Source: Micromonospora carbonacea
Lineage (GTDB): Bacteria; Actinomycetota; Actinomycetes; Mycobacteriales; Micromonosporaceae
Direction of reading: 5' to 3'
Assembly (NCBI RefSeq): GCF_014205165.1
Contig: NZ_JACHMZ010000001.1
Span: 3,640,501 to 3,704,500, forward strand
DNA length: 64,000 nucleotides
The notes below the pieces were generated by a model. It was not told the DNA's origin, searched no databases, and was given only the letters and a program-made list of their open reading frames with translations. Shown one piece after another: positions 28,438-41,835 of this stretch. The position numbers and the translations under genes were made by a program. Every line of letters begins with the position of its first letter. Within the stretch, counting starts at the first letter, position 1.

Positions 28438-28557
28438 ATGGCGCTCCTCGACCTCCAGGGCCTCGAGATGGCCCCGGCCGACCGCACCGGCGGTGGCTCC
28501 AGCGCGAGCCTGCTGCTCTGCGGCGACAGCGGCCTCTCCGTCACCACCTGCAACTGA
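28438..28557 (+). CDS. amfS: SapB/AmfS-type class III lanthipeptide precursor 2
   Basis: 39 residues, the same length as the first precursor and differing mainly in the leader (Met11 for Leu) and residues 18-22 (GGGSS for SGDSR). The last 16 residues are identical, so both mature peptides share the same ring pattern and differ before the first ring. Its own ribosome-binding site CGAAAGGA precedes ATG 28438. The two genes are a recent tandem duplication. A strong stem-loop at 28576-28607 follows. Confidence 0.95.
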   Translation: MALLDLQGLEMAPADRTGGGSSASLLLCGDSGLSVTTCN

Positions 28558-28575
28558 CCCAGGCCGTTCCGCGGC

Positions 28576-28607
28576 GCCCCGGGTGGACAGACGTGTCCAC
28601 CCGGGGC
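28576..28607 (+). terminator. Stem-loop after precursor genes (partial terminator or mRNA stabiliser)
   Basis: GCCCCGGGTGGACA (28576-28589) pairs perfectly over 14 bp with TGTCCACCCGGGGC (28594-28607) around the loop GACG, 18 bases after the second precursor stop. There is no T-run, so it may stabilise the short precursor message and only partly reduce read-through into the exporter genes. Confidence 0.7.
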
Positions 28608-28633
28608 CGCCCGCCGTTATGCGGGGAGGCGCG

Positions 28634-30355
28634 ATGCGCAGGGGCGACGGGCCGTTCCGCCAGGCCGCCCGCGACGCCGGGGGCTGGGCCTGGGCGCTGG
28701 GCGCGGTCACCCTGGCCGGCGCCGTCGCCGAGCTGCTGCTGCCGGCGGCGCTCGGGCTCGCCGTCGACGCGGCCCTGACCGGTGGGAGCCGCTGGTGGCC
28801 GGTGGCCGTCTGCGCCCTGGTCGCCGTGCTCGTCGCCACCGACACCCTCGGCGACCTGGCCGGCGGCTACGGGGCCGCCCGGGCCACCGCCCGGCTACGC
28901 GGCCGGCTGCTGCGGCACCTGTTCGCCCTCGACGTGCGCGCCGCCCGCCGGTACCCGGTGGGCGACCTGGTGGGCCGGCTGGTCGGGCAGGCCGCCGACG
29001 CCGGCCAGGCCGGCAACACCGTCGTGCTGGGCGCGATCGCGCTGCTGCCCCCGCTGGGCAGCGTCGTGGCGCTCACCCTGATCGAGCCGGCGCTGGGGAT
29101 CACCCTGCTCGCCGGCCTCGTGCTGCTCGCCGGCCTGATGCGCGCGTTCGTCACCGACGCGTCGGCGGCCACCGCCGGCTACCAGAAGGCCCTGAACCGG
29201 ATCGCCGGCCGGCTGCTGGAGTCCCTCGCGGGCGCGCGGACCATCGCCGCCGCCGGGACCCGGCGACGGGAACAGGCCCGGGTGCTCGCCACCCTGCCGG
29301 AGCTGGGCGGGTACGGCCGGCGCGGCTGGGAGCTGCTGGCCCGCGCCAGCGCCCGCACCGCCGCCGTCGCGCCGCTGCTGCAACTGGCCGTGGTCGCCGT
29401 CGGCGGGTACGCCCTGACGGCCGGCTGGCTCACCCCCGGCCAGCTCGTCTCGGCGGTCCGCTACGCGGCGACCGGGGCGGGGCTGGGCGCGGTGCTGGCC
29501 ACCCTGAACCGGCTCGTGCGCAGCCGCTCCGGGGCCGCCCGCGTCGCCGAGCTGCTCGCCCTGCCCGCGCCGGCCGACGGCGACGCCCCGCTGCCGCCGG
29601 GCGCCGGGGCGCTGCGGCTGCACGGCGTGACCGTGCACGGCGACGACGGCCGGCCCGTCCTCCACGGCGTCGACCTGGACGTGCCGGCCGGCGCGACGGT
29701 GGCGGTGGTCGGTTCCTCCGGCGCCGGCAAGTCCACCCTCGCCGCCGTCGCCGGCCGGCTGCACGACCCCGACGCCGGTCAGGTGCGGCTCGACGGGGTG
29801 CCGCTGCCCCGGCTCGACCCGGCCGAGCTGCGCCGCGCCGTCGGCTACGCCTTCGACCGTCCCGCCCTGGTCGGCGCGACCGTGCACGACGCGGTCGGCC
29901 TGGCGTTGCCCCCGCAGCAGGCCGCGCCCCCGGCCGACGGCGCCCCGGCGACGGTCGCCGTGCGGCGGGCCGCCGAGGCGGCGGCCGTGGACGACGTCGT
30001 CGCCCGGCTGCCGCAGGGCTTCCGCACCCCGCTGGCCGACGCGCCGTTCTCCGGCGGCGAGGCGCAGCGCCTCGGGCTGGCCCGGGCGTTCGCCGGGGCG
30101 CGCCGGCTGCTGATCCTCGACGACGCCACGTCCAGCCTGGACACCGTCACCGAGCACCGGATCTCCCGGGCGGTGACCGGGGGCCCGGGCGGACGTACCC
30201 GCCTCGTGGTCACCCACCGGGCCGCCACGGCGGCGGCGGCCGACCTGGTGGCGTGGCTCGACGGCGGGCGGCTGCGGGCCGTCGCCCCGCACTCCCGGCT
30301 CTGGGCCGACCCGGCGTACCGGGCGGTCTTCCGCACCGACGGGGAGGCCGGGTGA
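28634..30355 (+). CDS. ABC exporter half, RamA/AmfB-like
   Basis: 573 residues from ATG 28634 (GGGGAGG five bases upstream; ATG 28619 is in frame but poorly placed). A membrane domain of about six helices (15-330) is followed by an ATPase domain: GSSGAGKST (Walker A), SGGEAQRLG (signature), LLILDDATSSLD (Walker B), VVTHRAA (H-loop). The gene downstream encodes a second half with a 4-nt overlap, so a heterodimeric exporter of the SapB-like peptide is likely, as in ram and amf operons. Confidence 0.88.
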   Translation: MRRGDGPFRQAARDAGGWAWALGAVTLAGAVAELLLPAALGLAVDAALTGGSRWWPVAVCALVAVLVATDTLGDLAGGYGAARATARLRGRLLRHLFALDVRAARRYPVGDLVGRLVGQAADAGQAGNTVVLGAIALLPPLGSVVALTLIEPALGITLLAGLVLLAGLMRAFVTDASAATAGYQKALNRIAGRLLESLAGARTIAAAGTRRREQARVLATLPELGGYGRRGWELLARASARTAAVAPLLQLAVVAVGGYALTAGWLTPGQLVSAVRYAATGAGLGAVLATLNRLVRSRSGAARVAELLALPAPADGDAPLPPGAGALRLHGVTVHGDDGRPVLHGVDLDVPAGATVAVVGSSGAGKSTLAAVAGRLHDPDAGQVRLDGVPLPRLDPAELRRAVGYAFDRPALVGATVHDAVGLALPPQQAAPPADGAPATVAVRRAAEAAAVDDVVARLPQGFRTPLADAPFSGGEAQRLGLARAFAGARRLLILDDATSSLDTVTEHRISRAVTGGPGGRTRLVVTHRAATAAAADLVAWLDGGRLRAVAPHSRLWADPAYRAVFRTDGEAG

Positions 30356-32142
30356 GCGCCCGGGGCGGCCGCGCGGGCACGGCCGGGGTGGGGCGCGCCA
30401 CGTGGGCGGCGCTGCGCGCCCGGCGCGCGGCCGTGGCGCGGCTGGCCGGCTGGTCGGCCGTGGAGGCGCTGCCGGCGCTGCTGTCGGGGGCCCTGGTGGC
30501 GCGGGCCGTCGACGGGGGCTTCCTGGCCGGGCGGCTCGGCACGGGGCTCGGCTGGCTGGCGGCGCTGGGCGCGGCGGTGCTCGTCGGGGCGGTGGCGACC
30601 GGCCGGACGTACCGCAGCCTCGGCGCGGTGGTCGAACCGTTCCGCGACGACCTCGCCGCCCGGGTGGTCCGGGCCGCCCTGCACGACGCGACCCGGCCCG
30701 GCGGACGCCCGGACAGCGCCGCCGCGGCCCGGCTGACGCACCAGGTGGAGCTGGTCCGCGACACCTTCGCCGGCCTGCTCCTGGTGACCCGGGGGTTCCT
30801 CTTCGCCGCCGGCGCGGCCCTGATCGGGCTGCTCGCCCTCGACCCGGTGGTCGCGGCGCTGGTGGGCGCGCCCCTCGTCGCGGGGCTGGTGGTGTTCCTC
30901 GCCGCGCTCCCGGCGATGGCGGGGCTGCAGCGCCGGTACGTGCGCGCCGGGGAGGAGCTGGGGCGGGCCGCCTCCACCGCGCTGACCGGGCACCGCGACG
31001 TGCGGGCCTGCGGCGCGGCCGGGCGGGTCGTCGCCGACGTGGACACGCGGGTGGCCGACCAGGCCGCCGCCGAGCGCACGCTGGCCCGGATGTCCGCCGT
31101 GCGCAGCCTCAGCCTCGGCCTCGGCGGCTGGCTGCCGCTGGCGGTGCTGCTGCTCGCCGCGCCCTGGCTGGTCGACCGGGGCCTCACCGCCGGGGCGGTG
31201 CTCGGCGCGCTGATGTACGTCTCCACCGGCGTCCAGCCCGCCCTGCACGCGCTGGTGCAGGGCGTCGGGGGCGGCGGGTTGCGCTACGTGGTCACCCTCG
31301 ACCGCATCCTGCGGGCCTGCCCCGACGAGGCGGGCGGCACACCCGTGGGGCGGCCCGACGCCGCACCCGTCCCGGCCGACGGCGCACCCGTCCCGGCAGA
31401 CGGCGAGCCGCCCGCCGTCTGCGCCCGGCGGCTGACGTTCCGGTACGGCGTCGCGGCGCGGCCGGTGCTCGAGGACGCGGGCGTGACGCTGGCCGCCGGG
31501 GAGCACCTCGCCGTGGTCGGGCCGAGCGGGGCGGGCAAGTCCACCCTGGCCGCCCTGCTGTCCGGGCTGCTCGCGCCGCAGGCCGGCAGCGTGCGCCTCG
31601 GCGGGGTCCCGGTCGCCGACGCCCCGCCCGAGGCCCTGGCCCGGCTGCGGGCGTTGGTGCCGCAGGAGGCGTACGTCTTCACGGGGTCACTCGCCGACAA
31701 CCTGCGCTACCTGCGGCCGGACGCCGACGACGCCACGGTCGCCGCCGCCCTCGACGCCCTCGGTGCGGGCCCGCTCGCCGCCCGACTCGGCGGGCTGGCC
31801 GGGGAGGTGGAGCCGGCGGCGCTCTCGGCCGGCGAACGGCAGCTGATCGCGGCGGTGCGGGCGTACCTCTCCCCCGCCCCGCTGGTGCTGCTCGACGAGG
31901 CGACCTGCCACCTGGACCCGGCCGCCGAGGCGCGGGTCGAGGAGGCCTTCGCCCGACGCCCGGGCACGCTGGTGGTGATCGCCCACCGGATCAGCTCGGC
32001 CGTGCGGGCCCGCCGGGTGCTGGTGCTCGACGGCGCACGGCCGGTGGTCGGCACCCACGAGGAGCTGCTGGCCCGGTCGGCGACGTACCGGGAACTCGTC
32101 GGCCACTGGGACGACCGGCCGGCCGCCGCCGCCCGGAGCTGA
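30352..32142 (+). CDS. ABC exporter half, RamB/AmfA-like
   Basis: 596 residues from GTG 30352, overlapping the preceding stop (GTGA) with GGGGAGG upstream. Membrane domain about 25-330, then ATPase domain: GPSGAGKST (Walker A), LSAGERQLIA (signature with Ala for the second Gly), LVLLDEATCHLD (Walker B), IAHRIS (H-loop). A short repeat VPADGAPVPADGEP lies in the linker near 345. It is the expected partner of the upstream half-exporter. It converges on the response-regulator gene at 32174 with 31 bp between them. Confidence 0.88.
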   Translation: MSARGGRAGTAGVGRATWAALRARRAAVARLAGWSAVEALPALLSGALVARAVDGGFLAGRLGTGLGWLAALGAAVLVGAVATGRTYRSLGAVVEPFRDDLAARVVRAALHDATRPGGRPDSAAAARLTHQVELVRDTFAGLLLVTRGFLFAAGAALIGLLALDPVVAALVGAPLVAGLVVFLAALPAMAGLQRRYVRAGEELGRAASTALTGHRDVRACGAAGRVVADVDTRVADQAAAERTLARMSAVRSLSLGLGGWLPLAVLLLAAPWLVDRGLTAGAVLGALMYVSTGVQPALHALVQGVGGGGLRYVVTLDRILRACPDEAGGTPVGRPDAAPVPADGAPVPADGEPPAVCARRLTFRYGVAARPVLEDAGVTLAAGEHLAVVGPSGAGKSTLAALLSGLLAPQAGSVRLGGVPVADAPPEALARLRALVPQEAYVFTGSLADNLRYLRPDADDATVAAALDALGAGPLAARLGGLAGEVEPAALSAGERQLIAAVRAYLSPAPLVLLDEATCHLDPAAEARVEEAFARRPGTLVVIAHRISSAVRARRVLVLDGARPVVGTHEELLARSATYRELVGHWDDRPAAAARS

Positions 32143-32173
32143 CCGCCCCGGGCTGCGGCGGGCCGGGCCGGCC

Positions 32174-32770
32174 TCAGATCCAGCCGGACTCGCGGGCGAA
32201 CCGGACCGCCTCGATCCGGGTGCGGGCCCCGGTCTTGCGGGCGATCCGCCCCAGGTGGTTGCGGACGGTGCCGCAGGACAGCCGCAGCGACCCGGCCACC
32301 TCGGCGACCGGTGCGCCGGCGGCGGTCAGCCGCAGCACCTCGGTCTCCCGGGCGGTCAGCGGGCAGTCGGCGGCGAGCGCCGCCATGACGAGCTCGGCGT
32401 CGACCACCGACTCCCGGCGGGCGAGGCGGCGGACCCCGTCGACCACCCGCTGAGGCGCGACGTCGCTGGCGAGGATGCCGACGGTGCGCCCGGGGGCGAA
32501 CACCCCGTGCAGGCCCCGGGCGCGGCGCGGGTCGGCGAGCACCAGCAGCGGGCACGGTTGTGCCGTCGCCGGGCCCACCACCGCCGGGGTCTCGTTGATC
32601 AGATCGAAATCCACCACGGCGACGTCCGGCCGGCCGGCGCGGAGCGCCCGTTCGACCGCGTCGCCGCGGCCCACCTCCCCCACCACGTGGATGTCCTCCT
32701 CGGCTGCGAGGACGAGCGACAACGCGCCCCGGACCAGGGCACCGTCCAGGGCGAGCAGGGTACGGATCAC
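32174..32770 (-). CDS. Atypical NarL/LuxR-family response regulator (RamR-like)
   Basis: 198 residues from GTG 32770 (GGGAGAGG upstream). The C-terminal HTH is intact (LTARETEVLRLTAAGAPVAE, then GTVRNHLGRIARKTGA). The receiver keeps an Asp in VAVVDFDL (about 54), but the acidic pair is reduced to ALDG, the Thr/Ser position is Ala and the conserved Lys is replaced in GILASDV, so normal phosphorylation switching is unlikely. Next to a SapB-type operon this fits a RamR-like activator working as an atypical regulator. Its neighbour at 32895 has the canonical residues. Confidence 0.85.
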   Translation of the reverse strand: MIRTLLALDGALVRGALSLVLAAEEDIHVVGEVGRGDAVERALRAGRPDVAVVDFDLINETPAVVGPATAQPCPLLVLADPRRARGLHGVFAPGRTVGILASDVAPQRVVDGVRRLARRESVVDAELVMAALAADCPLTARETEVLRLTAAGAPVAEVAGSLRLSCGTVRNHLGRIARKTGARTRIEAVRFARESGWI

Positions 32771-32806
32771 GTTGGACCTCTCCCAGGCGTCTCGGCGCAT
32801 CACAGA

Positions 32807-32826
32807 TCGTGAACATTCAAACACGA
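32807..32826. promoter_or_regulatory. Inverted repeat in the promoter region of the atypical regulator
   Basis: TCGTG-N10-CACGA lies 37-56 bp upstream of the GTG at 32770 within a locally AT-rich stretch (32807-32840), unlike the surrounding sequence. It is a possible autoregulatory or partner-regulator site. Confidence 0.35.
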
Positions 32827-32894
32827 ATTACAATGCATCGCTCGATCGGCGAACGGGGTAGCGGATCGCCTCGTCGGTACCCCGTCCGGGGTCG

Positions 32895-33500
32895 TTACAA
32901 CCATCCCTCCCGCTGCGCCACCCGGACCGCCTCCATGCGGTTGCGGGCCCCCGTCTTGTGCAGGATCGCCGACAGGTGGTTGCGCACCGTCCCGTGGGCC
33001 AGGTAGAGCCGGCGGGCGATCTCCTTCAGCGGCACGCCCTCGGCGGCCGCCCGCAGCACCTCCTGCTCCCGGCGGGTGAGCGGGTTGACCGGCGGGCTGA
33101 GCACCGCGACGGCGGCGGACGGGTCGATCACCCGTTCCCCGGCGGCGGTGGTGCGCACGGCGCGGACCAGCTCCGACAGCGCGACGTCCTTGCTGACCAG
33201 CCCGCGCGCCCCGGCGGCCAGGGCGGCCTCGACCAGCGGCGGGCTCCACCGGTGGCTCATCGCCAGCACGGCCGTCCCCGGCGCCTCGGCGACCACCTTG
33301 GCCACCACCTCCGCCGACTCGGGAAACTCCGGCTTCAGGTCCAGCACCAGCACGTCGGGGCGTTCCCGGCGCAGCACCGACCACAGCTCGCCGACGTCGG
33401 CGGCGTCGGCGATCACCTCGATGTCCTCCTCGCTCGACAGCGCGGCGCACAGCGCGCTGCGCAGCAGTCCCATGTCCTCGGCCACGACAACGTGGATCAC
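32895..33500 (-). CDS. NarL/LuxR-family response regulator, canonical receiver
   Basis: 201 residues from GTG 33500 (GTG 33503 is equally possible; GGAG lies upstream). The receiver carries the acidic pair in VVVAEDMGLLR, phospho-acceptor Asp in LVLDLKPEF, Ser in AMSHR and Lys in GLVSKDV. The HTH (LTRREQEVLRAAAEGVPLKE, then GTVRNHLSAILHKTGARNR) closely resembles that of the neighbouring atypical regulator. The pair may have arisen by duplication and could act on the same sites. No cognate kinase of the usual LiaS/DesK type is adjacent; the nearest kinase is the large hybrid at 35851. Confidence 0.87.
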   Translation of the reverse strand: MIHVVVAEDMGLLRSALCAALSSEEDIEVIADAADVGELWSVLRRERPDVLVLDLKPEFPESAEVVAKVVAEAPGTAVLAMSHRWSPPLVEAALAAGARGLVSKDVALSELVRAVRTTAAGERVIDPSAAVAVLSPPVNPLTRREQEVLRAAAEGVPLKEIARRLYLAHGTVRNHLSAILHKTGARNRMEAVRVAQREGWL

Positions 33501-33701
33501 CACGGATCTCCGATCTCGGGTACGCGGCACGTCGCCCCGGCCACGCCGGCTCGGGGGAGGGCGGGGTGGGGTTCGGTGCGCGCGGAACGGGCGGCGTCGG
33601 CCCACGGCGGTCCCTGGTGGACGCCCGCAGGCCCCGTACGGCCACGTCGGCGGTGCGGCACGGCACGGGGCCGTGGACCGCGGGACGGGCCCTGCCGAGA
33701 C

Positions 33702-35087
33702 TCAGCCGGGACGGGCGGCGACCCCCGGAGCCCGGCTCTGGGCCGAGACCGGCGGGCGGGCGATGCGGTGCCGGCCGGCGGCGCACACCGACGAGCGCGA
33801 GGCGTCGGCCGCGGCGGGCGTGGGCCCGGACCCGGTGCGCAGATCGTCGGCGCGGTCGCCCGTGGGCGACACGGGCCGGCCCGGGCCACCCGCCGACGTC
33901 GGCCCCGCCGCCGCCCGGACGGAGGCGGACGACGAATCCGACGACGCGCCGGCCGGGGCGGCCGGCCACGCCGCCAGGAACGTCCCGGCCGGGGCCTCGG
34001 CCACGCCGCCGGACCGCCCGGACGGGACCACGGACCGCGCTTCACCACCGGGGACCGCCGCCGGGGCGTCCACCGGGTCGACCGGCCCGCCCCCGGGTGC
34101 CGGCCCCGCCCGGGGCGGCGCGGACACCGCCGGGTCGGCGGGATCGGACGGGACCAGGGGCGGCATCGGCAGCACCCGCGGGAGCAGGTTGCCCACCAGG
34201 CCCAGGACCGGGGCCACGAGATGCTGGTCGAGCCCGGAGAGGGCCGAGGCGAGCAGGGCGCCGAGGGAGCTCGTCAGGCCACCGACGACCTGCGGCAGGC
34301 AGTGCGCGAGCCGCCCGTCGCCGCCCCGACCCGACCCCACGGAGGGCACCGCCGCAGCGGGATCGGTGGGCGGGACCGCGGGGTGCTGCGGCGCCCCGTC
34401 CGGCGCGGCCGGTCCGCCCGGCGCGACCGCGACCCCGCCGGGCGACGTGCCCGGACCGGCCGGGCCGCCGGGGACGGGGGTGACGGCGGCGGGCCGGCCC
34501 GCCGCCGACCCGGGCTCGGCCGGCCCGGGTGGCACGGCCCCGGCCGGCGCGCCCGGCTCGGAGGGTCTGCTCGGCGCGGACGGCGCAGACGGCTCGGACG
34601 GCCTGCTCGGCGCACCCGGCTCGGCGGGCGCACCCGGCGGGGACGGCTCGGGATCGGCCGGGGCGGGCTTCGACGGGCCGGGATCGGTCGGGCCGGGATC
34701 CGACGGGCCGGGGGTGGACGGGACCGGGGTCGGCGGGGGCCGGAGCACCCCCCGGAGCGGGCCGGGACGCTCCCGGTCGGGCCGCGCGGGATCCCGCAGG
34801 GACGAGCCGGTACGCGGCCCGTCGGGCGACGCGAGGCCCGCCCGGCCGGCCTCGTCGGGGGCGAGAGCGCCGGCGGACGGGTCGGCGTGGCGGGGTGACC
34901 CCGGGCCCTCGTCCGCCGCCGCCGGGCCGGAGAACAGGACCGCCGTGACGATGCCCGCGCCCACCGCCGCCAGCAGCAGCCCGGCCAGCCGCCACGGTCG
35001 GGCCGACCCGGGGGCCGGCACGGCCCCGGCACGCCGCGGCGCCACGGCCACCACGGCCGGGACGGAGCGAGCAGCGGGACAACGCAC
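33702..35087 (-). CDS. Secreted proline-rich protein with hydrophobic core segment
   Basis: 461 residues from GTG 35087 (GAGAGG upstream). A hydrophobic stretch (about 33-50, LAGLLLAAVGAGIVTAVLFS) ends in GPAAADEG, resembling a signal peptide cleavage site. Residues 100-240 are dominated by Pro with Ser, Gly, Ala and Asp (repeats such as PSDPGPTDPGP and SEPSAPSAPSRP). A non-repetitive segment near 275-330 (LPQVVGGLTSSLGALLASAL, then HLVAPVLGLVGNLLP) is amphipathic or hydrophobic. I do not recognise a family. A cell-surface or hyphal-sheath protein is plausible from composition and from the SapB-like locus nearby. Confidence 0.6.
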   Translation of the reverse strand: MRCPAARSVPAVVAVAPRRAGAVPAPGSARPWRLAGLLLAAVGAGIVTAVLFSGPAAADEGPGSPRHADPSAGALAPDEAGRAGLASPDGPRTGSSLRDPARPDRERPGPLRGVLRPPPTPVPSTPGPSDPGPTDPGPSKPAPADPEPSPPGAPAEPGAPSRPSEPSAPSAPSRPSEPGAPAGAVPPGPAEPGSAAGRPAAVTPVPGGPAGPGTSPGGVAVAPGGPAAPDGAPQHPAVPPTDPAAAVPSVGSGRGGDGRLAHCLPQVVGGLTSSLGALLASALSGLDQHLVAPVLGLVGNLLPRVLPMPPLVPSDPADPAVSAPPRAGPAPGGGPVDPVDAPAAVPGGEARSVVPSGRSGGVAEAPAGTFLAAWPAAPAGASSDSSSASVRAAAGPTSAGGPGRPVSPTGDRADDLRTGSGPTPAAADASRSSVCAAGRHRIARPPVSAQSRAPGVAARPG

Positions 35088-35191
35088 GCGGGCCGACCTC
35101 TCTGCTCGGAAGGCGTCGACACATGGTAGCCACGCCGTACCCCCCCTGCAGCGTCGTCGCGCGTCCGGTTTCCGACTGATCGGGCGGGAGG

Positions 35192-35632
35192 TCAGCGGGG
35201 CGGAAGGTGGTCGCGGAGCGCGGCGAACTGGGCGACCGTGAGGTACGACGGGTTGGCCGCCTGCGGCTGGCGGAGCACCTCCAGCCCGCCCAGCCGCGCG
35301 TCGGCGCGCAGCCGTCGCCGGGGCACCCGGTCGGGTTCGTCGAGGACGGTCAGGTCCAGCGGCACCGACCAGCCCCCGTCGCCGTCGACCACCGGCGGGG
35401 CGGCGATGCGGCCCACGCCCCAGACCCCGTACGGCAGCTGGCCCCGGCTGCCGCTGGCCCACAGCACCACCGGCTGACCGGGGCGCATCAGCCGGGCCCG
35501 GTAGCCGGGGCGTACGCACCAGCTCTCGACCCGGGGGTCACGGCGGAACCGGGCGGCGAGATCGACCCGGTCGGCGTTGCCCTTGACCAGCCACGCGCCC
35601 AGATCGTCGAGACTCACCCGTCGCTCGCTCAT
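35192..35632 (-). CDS. Small EVE/PUA-like domain protein
   Basis: 146 residues from ATG 35632. The fold is suggested by a compact beta-rich sequence with WLVKGNADRVDL near the start, PGQPVVLWASG and YGVWGVGRI in the middle and YLTVAQFAAL at the end, like EVE-domain proteins that read modified bases. The call rests on pattern only. No partner restriction or RNA-modifying gene adjoins it. Both flanking genes lie on the same strand with gaps over 100 bp, so it is probably transcribed alone. Confidence 0.6.
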   Translation of the reverse strand: MSERRVSLDDLGAWLVKGNADRVDLAARFRRDPRVESWCVRPGYRARLMRPGQPVVLWASGSRGQLPYGVWGVGRIAAPPVVDGDGGWSVPLDLTVLDEPDRVPRRRLRADARLGGLEVLRQPQAANPSYLTVAQFAALRDHLPPR

Positions 35633-35821
35633 CCCGGCATTGTGCCCGCGCCGCGTGCTCTCCGGCGCGGATGCCGGCGAGGTGGCGGTATCCCCGCGCC
35701 AGGATGCCGCCAGGTCGGCGACACGGCGCGCGCTCCCGAGGCGCGGCCCCCGGACGCGCGGCCTCCCGACCCGCTCCCCCGACGCGCGGCCCGCCACCGA
35801 CCCCCGCGCCCGCGATGCGCG

Positions 35822-35845
35822 CGACCCGCCGGACGGGACGGGTCG
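35822..35845 (-). terminator. Weak stem-loop after the hybrid kinase gene
   Basis: CGACCCG (35822-35828) and CGGGTCG (35839-35845) form a 7-bp stem with a 10-nt loop, six bases beyond the kinase stop codon. No T-tract follows. The rest of the gap (35633-35821) contains two copies of GACGCGCGGCC and nothing else recognisable. Confidence 0.4.
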
Positions 35846-35850
35846 GGGCG

Positions 35851-40422
<4,572 letters not shown>

Positions 40423-40638
40423 CGCTACCCCCGCACCGCGACCAGCCGGACGGCCCGCCCGTCCGGCAGCGACACCAAACCCGCGCAAGTATGCCCGGAA
40501 GGTCGCCCAAGCCGCATTGGGGGCGGCCGGCGGGTGCCCGCCGGCGGATCGCCCGCCAGCGGATCGCTTGCCGACGGATCGCCGCCGGCGGCGAGCCGCC
40601 GACCGGGTCGGGCCGACGGTCGGCCGCCGCACAGGCCG

Positions 40639-41097
40639 TCAGCGACGGTCGGCCGCCGGGGTCGGCAGGCGGGCGCTGACCCAGGCGGTGGTGCCGCGGC
40701 CGTCGGCCCGGATCTCCAGCCCGTCGGTGAGCTGCTGGGCCAGCCACAGGCCACGGTGGCCGACCTCGTGGGGCGCGGGCAGGGCGACGCGTACGTCGCC
40801 GAGGCCGGGGCCGTCGTCGCCGATCTCGCAGGTGAGCAGGTCGCCGTCACGCCGCAGCCGCAGCCGGCCGCTGCCGCCGCCGTGCCGGACGACGTTGGTC
40901 ACCAGCTCGTGCACCGCCAGCACGAAGTCCTCCAGGGCGACGTCGGCCAGCCCGGCCGCGCCGGCCGCGGCGGTGACGGCGTGGCGCAGGGCCGTCACCC
41001 GGTCGGCTCTGATGACCTCCGCCAACAGCGTCGCCCCGGCCCTCCCGCTGGACGCGCCGGCCCCCGCGCCGTCGCCGTCACCCCCACCGCTGCTCAT
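40639..41097 (-). CDS. Anti-sigma/serine-kinase-type ATP-binding protein (RsbW/SpoIIAB-like HATPase)
   Basis: 152 residues from ATG 41097. The HATPase_c_2 fold is clear: N box in [17 protein letters not shown]1 box [10 protein letters not shown], and [13 protein letters not shown]. Such stand-alone proteins bind and phosphorylate anti-sigma antagonists or regulate sigma factors of the SigB/SigF type. It lies 216 bp upstream of the poly-HAMP kinase on the same strand, suggesting a shared stress-signalling theme, but no STAS-domain antagonist or sigma gene is nearby. The Ser/Gly/Asp-rich head (first 20 residues) looks disordered. Confidence 0.83.
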   Translation of the reverse strand: MSSGGGDGDGAGAGASSGRAGATLLAEVIRADRVTALRHAVTAAAGAAGLADVALEDFVLAVHELVTNVVRHGGGSGRLRLRRDGDLLTCEIGDDGPGLGDVRVALPAPHEVGHRGLWLAQQLTDGLEIRADGRGTTAWVSARLPTPAADRR

Positions 41098-41155
41098 GGC
41101 CGGACCGTACACGTACCGCCCCTGACGTGGGCTGCCCCGGGCGGTTTCCCACAGG

Positions 41156-41824
41156 TCAGGCCGCCGGGAGCCCGGCCATCAGCCGGATCTGCGCGGCGCG
41201 CGAGCGGGCGACGCGGTCGGCGAGGGCGCGCACCTCGGGGCCGACCGCCGCCGGCAGGTGCCGCCGGGCCAACGCGACGGCCGCGCGCTGGTGGGCCGTG
41301 AGCACCTCCACGAGTACGGCGTCGAACCGGCCCGGCGGCGCGGCGCGCAGCCGGGCCAGGTCGGGGTCGGCGGTCGCCGGCGCGTCGGGGGTGGCGCTGG
41401 CGCCCTGGGCATCGCTGGTGTCGTGGGTGTCGTGGTGCGGATGGTGGCCCGGCGATCCGGGTGCGTCGCCGTGCGGGGCCGCGGCCAGCCAGCGCCGCAT
41501 GGTGGCCAGCTCGTCGGCCTCGGTCACGTCGACGGCGGCCACGAGGGTGCGCAGCTCGGCGTCGGTGATCCGCCCGGTGGCCGCGGCGGCGATCACCCGG
41601 GTCCGGTCGTGGTGGGCCACCATCGCCCGCAGGAACGGCAGGTCGGCCGGGGCGGGCGCCGACACCGCCGGCGGGGCCGGCAGCGGGCCGCCCGACGGGG
41701 CCGGGGCGGGCGGGCCGGGGTCCGGCGCGCAGCCGGCGACGGCCAGGAGAGCGGCGAGCGCCAGCGCCGCCCGGCGGGAGCGCGGCCACCCCGTCCACCT
41801 CGGCCCCGTGCCCCCGGGCCGCAC
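41156..41824 (-). CDS. DUF305 lipoprotein
   Basis: 222 residues from GTG 41824. A lipoprotein signal peptide ends at the lipobox VAGC (Cys32). The DUF305 core has FLRAMVAHHDRTRVIAA near residue 70 (His-His pair) and a second half with VLTAHQRAAVALA; a His/Asp-rich insert (HHPHHDTHDTSD) in between could bind metal. DUF305 proteins are extracytoplasmic, ferritin-like, of unknown function and often linked to copper handling. An LPMO gene, a copper enzyme, ends 11 bases upstream on the same strand, which makes a copper link attractive. Confidence 0.82.
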   Translation of the reverse strand: MRPGGTGPRWTGWPRSRRAALALAALLAVAGCAPDPGPPAPAPSGGPLPAPPAVSAPAPADLPFLRAMVAHHDRTRVIAAAATGRITDAELRTLVAAVDVTEADELATMRRWLAAAPHGDAPGSPGHHPHHDTHDTSDAQGASATPDAPATADPDLARLRAAPPGRFDAVLVEVLTAHQRAAVALARRHLPAAVGPEVRALADRVARSRAAQIRLMAGLPAA

Positions 41825-41835
41825 CCGCCGGCGGG

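Noticed and set aside
40423..40747. Longer N-terminal forms of the kinase or frames running through from 35192 to 40747
   Set aside because: The upstream part is arginine/proline-rich without homology, and the long merged frame joins an out-of-frame kinase segment with the separate EVE-like gene.
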